Below are positions 25,972-34,819 of a DNA stretch of 64,000 nt, piece after piece; position 1 is the first letter of the stretch, and each line of letters begins with the position of its first letter. The notes under the pieces are model-generated. The model saw only the letters and a list, made by a program, of their open reading frames with translations, was not told the DNA's origin and did not search any database. Source of the DNA: Streptomyces mesophilus (lineage in GTDB: Bacteria; Actinomycetota; Actinomycetes; Streptomycetales; Streptomycetaceae). Where the stretch lies: the NCBI RefSeq assembly GCF_011044995.1, contig NZ_JAAKZW010000003.1:1-64000 (forward strand), in the 5' to 3' direction. The translations under genes were made by a program, and so were the position numbers.

Positions 25972-26411
25972 CGGGTTGGGACGGGTTCGGCGAGGCTCTC
26001 GCCGAGGAGCTGGCGTCGCTGTCCTCCGGTTCGGTGCTGATCATCAGAGAGGCCGGGCAGACAGGCAGGTACGCGCAGTTCCTGCAGAGTGACACCACGG
26101 TCGAGGCCGAACTGGTCGGCGACCATCACCTCGACCCCGCACTGCGCGCCGGGGAATCGGGCAGCAGGCTGATCGCCGATGCGGGCTGGAAGCCGCCTGA
26201 GGACACCGTCTACGGGCACAACTGGTGGGCGGAGCTGCCCTGGCCGTCGCCTTCGGCCGCGTACCGCGAACTCGCGGCGATGACCGTGACCGGGTTGGGC
26301 GACGGCCTGCGGATCACGGGACCGCAGGCGCTCGTCTACGAGGCATGGGACGGGCGCAGGGGCAATCGTTCTCTGAACTTGCCCCGCCTGGGCCTGACCC
26401 CGCAGACCTGA
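25968..26411 (+). CDS. TY-Chap/YbjN-like small protein
   Basis: A 147-aa protein, GTG start coupled to the previous stop. The layout (helix MTGWDGFGEALAEELASL, strand SGSVLIIREAGQTGRYAQFLQSDTTVEAELVGDHHL, then AGWKPPEDTVYGHNWWAELPWPSPSAAYRELAAMTVTGLGD) matches the TY-Chap group, small type-III-chaperone/YbjN-like domains common in actinobacterial conflict operons. It is 21 bases before the HEAT-repeat gene, so it is probably in the same transcript. The assignment is from pattern memory. Confidence 0.6.
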   Translation: MTGWDGFGEALAEELASLSSGSVLIIREAGQTGRYAQFLQSDTTVEAELVGDHHLDPALRAGESGSRLIADAGWKPPEDTVYGHNWWAELPWPSPSAAYRELAAMTVTGLGDGLRITGPQALVYEAWDGRRGNRSLNLPRLGLTPQT

Positions 26412-26432
26412 CGAAGGGCGGCGAGCGGGGCC

Positions 26433-28901
26433 ATGTCCGCACAGGACGCGAAGGTGCGACGGCTGGCGCGGCTCGCCGCACAGGTCGACTGGGCGAAGGT
26501 GGTCGATCCCTACAGCACCGAGCGGTACGGCCCACAGGTGCTGGATGAGCTCTGGTCGGCCGACCGCAACACGGCCGACGAGATGTGCACGAGTCTGTAC
26601 TACGTGGCCGTCGGCGACGGCAGTTCGGTGCGGGCTGCGGCCGCCGAGATACTGCCGTTCCTCGTCGAGGCCGCCCGGGATCCGGCCGTGACGGTGCGCG
26701 CCGACATCCTGCAGACGATCGCCGAGATCGCCGAGACCGGCAACACCACCCCCACCGCGGAGGTCGCCCCGCTCCTCAAGGGCAAGTGGCGTCCGACCGT
26801 CGACCCGGCGTGGCCGCCCGCCTGGGAGCGCGCCGCCGACGGGCTGCTGCCGCTGCTCGACGAAGAGGACGGCCTCATCCGCGCAGGAGCGGTCCGCGCA
26901 CTCGCACAGTCGGGCGCCCACGCGGACACCCTCATCCCCGTCCTGCAGGCGCGCTTCGAGAACGAACCGGACCTGTGGCCGGCCGAACGCTTCGTGCTGG
27001 CCGTCGGCGAGCTCGCCCGCTACGCCGTCCGGCAACGCGAAGAGGCCCTGGCATGGCTGCGGTCGCGTACGACCGACGAAGGCAAGGGCGAGGAGCCCGA
27101 CTTCGACGAGGACATCGACGCCTGGATCGCGTGGGACGACGAAGTCCGCCACGACGTCCGGCTTCACGCCGTTCAGGCGCTGCGCCGCGCGCTGCCCGGC
27201 CATACCGACCCTTGCTACGCCCGCGTCACCACCGACGCACTGCTTGCCTCCGCCGGAGCCTCTGTCGATCTTCCCGCGCAGTACGTCGCGACGCGGATCG
27301 ACGTCATCACCGAAGCCGACCGACGGCTCGGTGCGGACCTCCCCGGACGACTCGCCCTCGCCCACGTGCTGTTGGGACACGACCACGCGGCAACGCGCGC
27401 GGGCGGCCTGAGGGTCGCTGCCGCACTGATGTCCCGCTGGCGCTCCGCGGAACCCGATCTCGTGCCGGCCGTGGCGGGGCTCGTGGACGACACAGATGTG
27501 GACAACCGCCTGTTCGCATTGCGGGTGCTCGCCATGTGCGGCGCGGCTGCGCACCCGTGGGCCGACCGCATCGCCGCCCACCTCGCCGCGGCGGACGAGG
27601 CCCACGCATCGGTGCGGGAGCACGCCAGTTGGGCGCTGAGCCGTATCGGCGACGACCGCTGCGTGCCCTCCCTCGCTGAATTGCTCGCCGCCCGCGGAGA
27701 ATTCACCAGCGGCCACGGCGGTTCGACCGAGCGAGGTTGGAAAGCCGGCGACCTGAGCCTCGCCGAGGCGCTCGCCCCCTTCGCCGCGCACACCGACGTA
27801 CTCCTCGACCCGCTCCTGGCCCGCCTTGCGGCCTCGGCGCAGCACCCGCACTCGTACTACTCGATCCTGCGCCGATGGCACCGGGACGCAGGTCGGGTCG
27901 TCCCGCGGCTGATCGAACTCCTCGATGACGACGAGACGTTGATGGCCGCCGCGCACGCCCTGCTCCGGATGGACCGCGGTGCCGTCGCCGTCGCCCATCG
28001 TGACCGGTTGCGCCGGCGACTTAGGGACCCCGCGGCCTCGGAGTACCCGGACCTCGCCTCCATCAGTCCTTTCGAGTACCACGCCCTCACCGGGGACGAC
28101 GAGCCCGTACGCGCCCTGCTGCGCTCGACCGACCCCAGCGGCTTCCCGAAACCCGGCCCCGAACTGCCTGAGCCCACCCTGCTCCGAGCCTGCGTCACTC
28201 TCGGCGGTTCGCTCGGGGTCTCGGCGGCAGACGGACTGCGCGAGTTGTTCCGCGAGGCGCTGAGCAGGAAGCCCGACCGCTGGTCCGATGCGCCGGAGGG
28301 CGCCGTGGAACGGGCCCGGGCGCTGTGGCGGGTCACCGGTGATCCGGAGGAAGTGCTGCCCGGACTGCAGGAGTTGACTGCGCGCAGCGCGTCCGATGTC
28401 TACCCGACCCCCGGCGGTGTAGAGGCCCTGCTGCTCTTCGCCGAGGTCGCCGCCATGCGTCCTCCCGTCGCGGCACCTGTCGCGCGGCAGCTGTCCGCCA
28501 CCGCCAGGGCGCGGATCAGGCACGGCAACCGCTTCGACGCGATGAAGGCCGTCCGGAGCCTGTGGCAGCTCACCTCCGACCCCCAGCAGGTCGTCCAGGC
28601 TCTGATCGACCTCGTCGGCATCTGCCCGCCACCCGGCAGCGCCCGCCCCACCATCCTCGACCCCCTGCACCTCCTCGCCGAGGTCGCCGCCGTCGACCCG
28701 GCGTCCGTCACCCCGGCCCTACCTGTCCTGCACACCCTCCTCGAGACGGACGAACGTCCCGTACGCCATGACCAATGGGGCGCGGTCCGCGATGACGACG
28801 CCTTGTGCGCGGCGGTTCGGGCCGTACTGGATGCCGCTGCCGTGCGGGACGCCACCAACGCCGAGGACACCGCAGGACAGGAGAGCGTGCCGGGCGCCTG
28901 A
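26433..28901 (+). CDS. HEAT-repeat protein
   Basis: Large helical-repeat protein (822 aa). Repeating units of about 35-40 residues with A-helix/B-helix pattern are seen throughout, for example VRAAAAEILPFLVEAARDP, VRADILQTIAEIAETGN, IRAGAVRALAQSGAHADTLIP, VRHDVRLHAVQALRRAL, VDNRLFALRVLAMCGAAAHP and VREHASWALSRIGDDRCVPSLAELLA. No enzymatic motif, membrane segment or signal peptide. Such scaffolds bind proteins or act as sensor platforms. It follows the DUF6301-like and TY-Chap-like genes and precedes the kinase-WD40 gene by 92 bases, all co-directional, so it is likely the scaffold of that island. Confidence 0.85.
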   Translation: MSAQDAKVRRLARLAAQVDWAKVVDPYSTERYGPQVLDELWSADRNTADEMCTSLYYVAVGDGSSVRAAAAEILPFLVEAARDPAVTVRADILQTIAEIAETGNTTPTAEVAPLLKGKWRPTVDPAWPPAWERAADGLLPLLDEEDGLIRAGAVRALAQSGAHADTLIPVLQARFENEPDLWPAERFVLAVGELARYAVRQREEALAWLRSRTTDEGKGEEPDFDEDIDAWIAWDDEVRHDVRLHAVQALRRALPGHTDPCYARVTTDALLASAGASVDLPAQYVATRIDVITEADRRLGADLPGRLALAHVLLGHDHAATRAGGLRVAAALMSRWRSAEPDLVPAVAGLVDDTDVDNRLFALRVLAMCGAAAHPWADRIAAHLAAADEAHASVREHASWALSRIGDDRCVPSLAELLAARGEFTSGHGGSTERGWKAGDLSLAEALAPFAAHTDVLLDPLLARLAASAQHPHSYYSILRRWHRDAGRVVPRLIELLDDDETLMAAAHALLRMDRGAVAVAHRDRLRRRLRDPAASEYPDLASISPFEYHALTGDDEPVRALLRSTDPSGFPKPGPELPEPTLLRACVTLGGSLGVSAADGLRELFREALSRKPDRWSDAPEGAVERARALWRVTGDPEEVLPGLQELTARSASDVYPTPGGVEALLLFAEVAAMRPPVAAPVARQLSATARARIRHGNRFDAMKAVRSLWQLTSDPQQVVQALIDLVGICPPPGSARPTILDPLHLLAEVAAVDPASVTPALPVLHTLLETDERPVRHDQWGAVRDDDALCAAVRAVLDAAAVRDATNAEDTAGQESVPGA

Positions 28902-28993
28902 GGGGACGCCGGGTTCCGCGGAGTGGATGCCTTGCGAGCGGTGCAGGTGGCAGGGTTGATCACCAGTGGAGTACGCGATGGCACGGGGGAGTT

Positions 28994-31900
28994 GTGGTGC
29001 AGGGGCGTTGGCTGGAGCCGTATGTCGTGGACGGGCAGTACGAGGTGTGGATGGTCCATGAGCAGGGAGGCATGGGCCTGGTCCACCGCGTGAAGCACCT
29101 CGAGTGGGGCGTCATGCTGGCCATGAAGTCGCCCCGCCCGGAGCTGCTCGCCGGTGCGGGTTTCCTCGACCGGTTCGTGGCCGAGGCCGAGACCTGGGTG
29201 TCCCTCGGGCTGCATCCGCATGTGTGCGGCTGCCATTACGTGCGCACGATCGACGGCGTACCGCGTGTCTTCTCCGAGTACGTCAGCGGCGGCAGCGTTG
29301 CCGACTGGATCGGTGACGGGCGGCTGCACGAGGGCCGGCCCGCCGAAGTCCTGGCCCGTATCGCCGACTTCGCCATCCAGGTCGCCTGGGGTCTCGACTA
29401 CGCGCACAGCCGCGGTCTCGTGCACCAGGACGTCAAGCCCGGCAACGTACTCGTCGACCTCGACGACACGGTCAAGGTCACCGACTTCGGTCTCGCCCGG
29501 GCCCTTGCGAGCACCGCCGCGAGCACCCAGCCCGGAGGTGAGCAGGACGAGGGCTCCCTCCTCGTCACCCACGCCGGCCTCACCCTCGCCTACGCCTCGC
29601 CCGAACAGGCCGCCGGCGAACGCGTCAGCCGCCGCACCGATGTGTACAGCTTCGGCGTCCTGGTCCTCGAGATGTTCACCGGCGAGGTGACCTGGCTGGC
29701 CGGTCCCGCCGCGGGAGAGGCCCTGGCCGCGTACCGGGCCGACAACGAGGACGGGCCGCCGATGCCGTACGGCATCGGGGCTCTCCTCGCCCGCTGTCTG
29801 CGCCAGGACCCCGCCCGCCGGCCGGCCTCGCTGGCGGACGTGGCGGACGTACTGACCGGCCTGTACGAGGACATGACCGGTGCCCCCTACCCCCGTGCAC
29901 GACCGGCCGGGGCCGATCTGCGCGCCGACGAGCTGAACAACCGTGCCCTGTCGCTCCTCGACCTCGGACGTTCCGCCGACGCGGAGGAGGCCTTCGCGGC
30001 CGCGCTCGCCGCGGACCCGCGTCATCTTGTCGCGACGTACAACCAGGGCCTGCATCAGTGGCGGCAGGGCAAGCTGCTCGACGACGAATTCGTCGCCGCA
30101 CTGGAAAGCCTGCGTGCGGATACCGCTACCGACGCCTGGCAGGCCCGCCATCTCCTGGCCCAGGTCCACCTGGAGCGCGGCGATCACGGCAGCGTCGAGC
30201 CGCTCCTGGACGAAATGGACCGTGCCCGCCCCCGTACCGAGGAGGCCGCGGCGCTCCGTTCCGCGCTCGGCGCCGGCCAGGGCACCACGGACCGCTCCCA
30301 ACCGCTGCCCTGGAAGGAAATCTGGACGGGCAGGCCCCGGCGCGTGCGGCTGTACCCGGACGGGAGTTGGGCGCTGGCCGGCGGACCCGGCGGCCAGGTT
30401 CAGCTCTGGCACCTGCCGACCGGCGAAGCCCACCGCACCCTCACCGGCCACGACACGGACATCGTCGCCGTCGACGCCACGTCCCGCCGAGCCGTCACCG
30501 CCGATGCCGGCGGCGTCGTACGGCAGTGGGATCTGCCCGAGGACCGCCGGCTCGGCGTCAAGCGGCTGCCGCAGGTCGGCGAGGTGCGCCTGACCCCCGA
30601 CGCCCGCACCGTCGTGGCGCTGGCCGGCGAACGCCTCACCGCCTGGGACTTCCCCGACGGACAGCCTTACGTCATCACCTCGCAGGACGGCTTCACCGCA
30701 TTCGACGTGAGCAACGACCGCGCCCTCACCCTCACCGGCGACGGCGTCGTTCAGGCCTGGGACCTCGCCTCACGCAGCCTCCTGTGGACCATGCCGCAGC
30801 ACCGTCATCAGGTCGACACCGTCGCCCTCAGCCGCGACGGCCGACGTGCCGTCGTCGCCGCGATCAACAGCCCACGGCGACACGAGCTCAAGGTGTGGGA
30901 CATCGACCAGGGCCGTGAGATTGCCACGATGACCGCCCCCGGCTGGACGGTCACGACGCTCGCCCTCAGCCCGGACGGCCGTTACGCGCTTTCCGGGGTC
31001 GAGGACGAGAGCCGCGTACGCCTGTGGGATCTGGACCGAGGCCGCTGTCTGCGCACCTTCGAAGGCCACAACACCCGCTTCGGGGAACTGCGGCTGCGAC
31101 TCGGCGACCGCGAGGCGACGATCATGGACCTGGACGACGCGCGGTGGCTGCAGTGGGACCCCCCGGGCACGTTCACCGCCACCCCGGTGCTCGGCAGGCC
31201 CCGGCGCCAGGCCGACCTCGACCGCCACGGACGCTGGAGTGCCGCCCTCCTGGCCGGCGCCGAGAAGGCCCTTGCCGCAGGCCGGACTTCGGTGGCGGTG
31301 GATTTGGTGCAGCGCGCCAGGGCCGTGCCCGGGCACGCCAGTGATCCGCGGGCGATGGAACTGTGGCGGGTCCTCGGCACCAAGACGGTGCGCTCCGGGG
31401 TGCGGTCGGTGCGTGCGGCATGGGAGCTGACGGACATCCAGTCGGTGGGGTCGGTGGCGATCTCCCCGGACGGTGTGAAGGTGTGTGCGTCGGGCGGCGG
31501 GCAGGTCCGGCTGTGGGACACGACGACCGGGGTGCAGCTCGCGGCCTGGAAGGACGACGGCACGGGCACGGTCGCGCTCCTGTCGGACGGGCGTCGGGTG
31601 GTGGCCAGCGGGAATCGGCGGATCGTCATGCGGTCGGCTCCGCACGGCCACTGGCCCGTAGTGCTGAACACGGATCCGAGCGACGGCCTGCGGGGCCGTC
31701 GCGGTACGGGGGCGACGGGGGATCGCGGAACGGCGTCGGTGAGTGCGGACGGGTTGGTCCTGACGGCTTGCCTGGACGGCGAGTTGCGGCTGTGGGACCT
31801 GGCGGCCGGCGATTTGATACGGACGCTGCCGGGCGGTCAGTCCAACAGCGTGTGGCTCAGCGCCGATGCGCGGCGTGCGGTGTCCGCCGGCTTCGACGGC

Positions 31901-32338
31901 ACGCTGCACATCTGGGACATGGAGTCCGGGACGGAAGTGACCGCCCCGCACCCAGGTGTCTGGGTGACGTCGGTGTGCCTGAGCGCCGACGGCCGGATCG
32001 TGCTGAGCTCCGGGCATCACGGGGACTGGACGCTGTGGGTGACCGACGCGACGACCGGAGCGTTCGTGCGGGGCCTGAGCAAGGAGCGGGACGACGAGGA
32101 CGTGGTATGGACGGTGCGGCTCAGCTCGGACGGGCTGTTCGCGTTCTCGGGGGACGAGGAAGGCGATGTGCGGATCTGGGAGATCGCCACGGGACGGCAC
32201 ATCCGGACCCTGGAAGGTCATACGGGGCAGGTCAACGGCCTGGCGCTGACACCGGACGACCGCTACCTGCTGTCGGGCAGCGAGGACGGCAGCGTGCGGT
32301 TGTGGGAGCTGGACTGGGAGCTGACGGCCGCAAAGTGA
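28994..32338 (+). CDS. Ser/Thr protein kinase with TPR-like region and two WD40 propellers
   Basis: A 1114-aa protein. Residues about 5-290 form a Hanks-type kinase: glycine loop HEQGGMGLVHRV, Lys strand VMLAMKSPRP, catalytic loop GLVHQDVKPGNVLV (HQD in place of the usual HRD; Asp and Asn kept), KVTDFGLA, and an ASPEQA activation end. Residues about 310-430 are a TPR-like helical region (ELNNRALSLLDLGRSADAEEAFAAAL). The rest is WD40: units ending in LWHL, QWDL, AWDL, VWDI and LWDL, split by a helical linker (AEKALAAGRTSVAVDLVQRARAVPGH) into two propellers. No transmembrane segment. Start GTG 28994 or 28997 after GGGGGAG. It probably senses or recruits partners and phosphorylates them, with the Clp-type ATPase and FHA kinase next to it. 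Confidence 0.92.
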   Translation: MVQGRWLEPYVVDGQYEVWMVHEQGGMGLVHRVKHLEWGVMLAMKSPRPELLAGAGFLDRFVAEAETWVSLGLHPHVCGCHYVRTIDGVPRVFSEYVSGGSVADWIGDGRLHEGRPAEVLARIADFAIQVAWGLDYAHSRGLVHQDVKPGNVLVDLDDTVKVTDFGLARALASTAASTQPGGEQDEGSLLVTHAGLTLAYASPEQAAGERVSRRTDVYSFGVLVLEMFTGEVTWLAGPAAGEALAAYRADNEDGPPMPYGIGALLARCLRQDPARRPASLADVADVLTGLYEDMTGAPYPRARPAGADLRADELNNRALSLLDLGRSADAEEAFAAALAADPRHLVATYNQGLHQWRQGKLLDDEFVAALESLRADTATDAWQARHLLAQVHLERGDHGSVEPLLDEMDRARPRTEEAAALRSALGAGQGTTDRSQPLPWKEIWTGRPRRVRLYPDGSWALAGGPGGQVQLWHLPTGEAHRTLTGHDTDIVAVDATSRRAVTADAGGVVRQWDLPEDRRLGVKRLPQVGEVRLTPDARTVVALAGERLTAWDFPDGQPYVITSQDGFTAFDVSNDRALTLTGDGVVQAWDLASRSLLWTMPQHRHQVDTVALSRDGRRAVVAAINSPRRHELKVWDIDQGREIATMTAPGWTVTTLALSPDGRYALSGVEDESRVRLWDLDRGRCLRTFEGHNTRFGELRLRLGDREATIMDLDDARWLQWDPPGTFTATPVLGRPRRQADLDRHGRWSAALLAGAEKALAAGRTSVAVDLVQRARAVPGHASDPRAMELWRVLGTKTVRSGVRSVRAAWELTDIQSVGSVAISPDGVKVCASGGGQVRLWDTTTGVQLAAWKDDGTGTVALLSDGRRVVASGNRRIVMRSAPHGHWPVVLNTDPSDGLRGRRGTGATGDRGTASVSADGLVLTACLDGELRLWDLAAGDLIRTLPGGQSNSVWLSADARRAVSAGFDGTLHIWDMESGTEVTAPHPGVWVTSVCLSADGRIVLSSGHHGDWTLWVTDATTGAFVRGLSKERDDEDVVWTVRLSSDGLFAFSGDEEGDVRIWEIATGRHIRTLEGHTGQVNGLALTPDDRYLLSGSEDGSVRLWELDWELTAAK

Positions 32339-32452
32339 TGTTCAGCGGGCGGCGTTGGCGTGTGTGAATGGTGCGGGACGGGGGCGGGGCCCGATGGTCG
32401 CGTTCGGGATGGGGGATGAGGATCCGTTGGTCGCGGCAGATGGAGGTGCGCC

Positions 32453-34819
32453 ATGAGCGGCGGCATGGGCGGGGACTCCGCCTACGCCGACAGTGTGCTG
32501 TTCGTGCTGGGCCGGGCGCTCGTCGAGGCGCGTTCCGGCCGGGCGCGCGAGGTCGAGCCGGACCACCTGCTGGTGGGGATAGGCACGTTGTGCCGTCCTG
32601 ATCTGGCGGCGATCCTCGCGCGCGGTCAGCAGGAGCCGGCGGTACGGGAGTCGATCGAGGCCGATGCGCAGCGCGTCATGGAGTCCTTCGCCCGCGCCGG
32701 GATCAGTCCCCGCAGGCTGCGCCGGAGTCTGCGCGAGGCACTGGTCGTCGAGGGCGGACCCGGCGCGGGCGAGCGCCCGCTGAGCCGCGCCACCCGCCGG
32801 GCCTTGCGCCGAGCCACGGAACTGGCGGGCCCGGAGAAGGCCGGCGCCGTGCATCTGCTGCAAGCCGTGCTCGACGAACTCACGCCCGTGGGCCGTCACG
32901 TCCTCAAGACGTACGGGATCAGCAACGCCAGCGCGGCGTTCTTCCCCGAGGTGCCCGACACCCCGCATCTCGACCTCTACGGACGCGACTTGAGCGCCCT
33001 GGCCCGGGCCGGCAAGCTGCCCAGGCTCATCGGCCGCGGCACCGAGCTGCGTACCCTCGCCCGCATCCTCATCCGACAGCGCAAGGCGAACGCAGTTCTC
33101 GTCGGCCACGCAGGCACCGGCAAGACCGGCATCGTCGAAGGCCTCGCCCAGCGGCTCGTGTCGCCCGGCGCCCCCGCCGAGCTGGCCGGGGCGCGGATCG
33201 TGGAGCTGTCCATGTCGGCGCTGCTGGCGGGCGCGCAATACCGCGGCGAGTTCGAGGCGCGGATGCAAGCAGTCCTGGCCGAGGCGCGGGACGCGCCGGA
33301 CGTGATCCTCTTCATCGACGAGCTGCACACCGTCCTGCGGGCCGGAGGACGCGGGGCGAGCGACGCCGCCAACGTCCTCAAACCCGCGCTGGCCCGGGGC
33401 GAGTTGCGGTGCATCGGGGCCACGACGCCCGGCGAATACCGCCGCGACATCGAGGACGATCCGGCGCTGCAGCGTCGCTTCGAGGTCGTCTGGGTCGACG
33501 AGCCCGACCGGGACGAGGCGGTGGCGATACTCAACGGCGTTGCCGCATCGTTCGCCGCGCACCACGGCGTACGGATCGAGCCGGAGGCGGTGGAGGCGGC
33601 CGTGGATCTGGCCATCCGTCATCTGCCCGATCAGCGACTGCCGGACAAGGCCATCGACGCCCTTGACCAGGCGTGCGCGGCGGCCCGTATCCGCACGCTG
33701 AGTCCGGACGCCGAGCCGGAGCCGGCGCAGCCGATCGGCCGGGACGAGGTGGCGGCGGTCGTCGCCGAACGGGCCAGGCTGCCGCTGCACCAGGTGGCGC
33801 GTGCGGAGGCGGACCGGCTGCTCGCGATGGAGGAGCATCTGCGCCGCCGCGTGGTCGGGCAGGACGAGGCCGTACGGGCCGTGGCCGAGGCGGTGCGCAC
33901 CGGCCGGTCGGGTCTCGGCGATGCGCGGCGACCTGTGGGGGTGCTGCTCTTCGCGGGGCCGACCGGCACGGGGAAGACGGAACTGGCCAAGGCACTCGCT
34001 GAGTTCCTCTTCGCCGACGAGCGGCGGCTGGTGCGTATCGACCTGTCCGAGTACAAGGAACGGCACGCCGTTTCACGGCTGCTCGGTGCGCCACCGGGAT
34101 ACGTCGGGCATGACCGCGAGGGACAGCTGAGCGGTCCGCTCCGGGACCATCCGCACAGCGTGGTGCTCTTCGACGAGGTGGAGAAGGCGCATCCGGAAGT
34201 CCTGGACGTACTGCTGCAGATCTGCGACGAGGGTCGGTTGACGGATGCGCGCGGGCGGCGGGTGCCGTTCTCCGAGGCGGTCGTGATCCTTACGTCGAAT
34301 CTGGGCACAGGGGTGGCCGCGCGGCCGACGGGCGGCTTCGGATTCGCGGGGCCGCCGCCGGTCGCCGTCGCGTCCCCGGCCGGAACGGGCGCGCCCGCAG
34401 ACGGGGGCGGCCCGCGCGCCGACGGACCCGGTCACGAGGACCCCGCGCACCGGCCGGTTCTCGACGCCCTGCGCCGGCACCTGCGTCCCGAACTCCTGGG
34501 CCGGATCGCCCGGATCGTCGTGTTCTCCCCGCTGTCCGGCGCCGATCTGGAACCCGTGCTCGACAAGATCCTCGAGCGCGTCCACACGCGCCTGGCCGCC
34601 CGCGCCGTCACCCTGACCCTCACCCCCGCGGCCCGTGCCCTGCTTTTGCGCCACGGCAGCGACCGCCGGGCCGGCGCACGCTTCCTGGAACAGTCCGTCG
34701 ACCGCCTTCTCGTCCAGCCCCTGGCCCGCGCCCTCCTGAGCGGCGACATCCCCGACGGAGCGCTGGTCCGTGCGGACGCCGCGGGCCAGGCACTGACCTT
34801 CGTAACGGAGCAGCCCTGA
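32453..34819 (+). CDS. Clp-type ATPase with two AAA+ modules
   Basis: A 788-aa disaggregase/unfoldase-like protein. An N-terminal Clp-N-like helical domain (1-150) is followed by AAA-1 with Walker A VGHAGTGKT (about residue 218), Walker B VILFIDELHT (284) and the arginine-finger area ALQRRFEVV, then AAA-2 with AGPTGTGKT (501), VVLFDEVEKAHPE (569) and SNLGT. The coiled-coil middle domain of ClpB is absent, as in ClpA/ClpV. The C-terminal D2-small part is intact. No IGF/IGL-type ClpP loop stands out. GGAGG precedes the ATG. Its stop overlaps the FHA-kinase start (TGATG). Together with kinases and FHA it recalls the ClpV-kinase-FHA set of type VI secretion, but no secretion genes are present. 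Confidence 0.92.
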   Translation: MSGGMGGDSAYADSVLFVLGRALVEARSGRAREVEPDHLLVGIGTLCRPDLAAILARGQQEPAVRESIEADAQRVMESFARAGISPRRLRRSLREALVVEGGPGAGERPLSRATRRALRRATELAGPEKAGAVHLLQAVLDELTPVGRHVLKTYGISNASAAFFPEVPDTPHLDLYGRDLSALARAGKLPRLIGRGTELRTLARILIRQRKANAVLVGHAGTGKTGIVEGLAQRLVSPGAPAELAGARIVELSMSALLAGAQYRGEFEARMQAVLAEARDAPDVILFIDELHTVLRAGGRGASDAANVLKPALARGELRCIGATTPGEYRRDIEDDPALQRRFEVVWVDEPDRDEAVAILNGVAASFAAHHGVRIEPEAVEAAVDLAIRHLPDQRLPDKAIDALDQACAAARIRTLSPDAEPEPAQPIGRDEVAAVVAERARLPLHQVARAEADRLLAMEEHLRRRVVGQDEAVRAVAEAVRTGRSGLGDARRPVGVLLFAGPTGTGKTELAKALAEFLFADERRLVRIDLSEYKERHAVSRLLGAPPGYVGHDREGQLSGPLRDHPHSVVLFDEVEKAHPEVLDVLLQICDEGRLTDARGRRVPFSEAVVILTSNLGTGVAARPTGGFGFAGPPPVAVASPAGTGAPADGGGPRADGPGHEDPAHRPVLDALRRHLRPELLGRIARIVVFSPLSGADLEPVLDKILERVHTRLAARAVTLTLTPAARALLLRHGSDRRAGARFLEQSVDRLLVQPLARALLSGDIPDGALVRADAAGQALTFVTEQP

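Noticed and set aside
25722-28670. 982-aa minus-strand frame opposite the HEAT-repeat gene
   Set aside because: Antisense shadow of a high-GC coding region; no motifs, and it would conflict with the coupled plus-strand genes.
28400-30451. 683-aa minus-strand frame opposite the kinase-WD40 gene
   Set aside because: Same shadow effect; the plus-strand kinase motifs are unambiguous.
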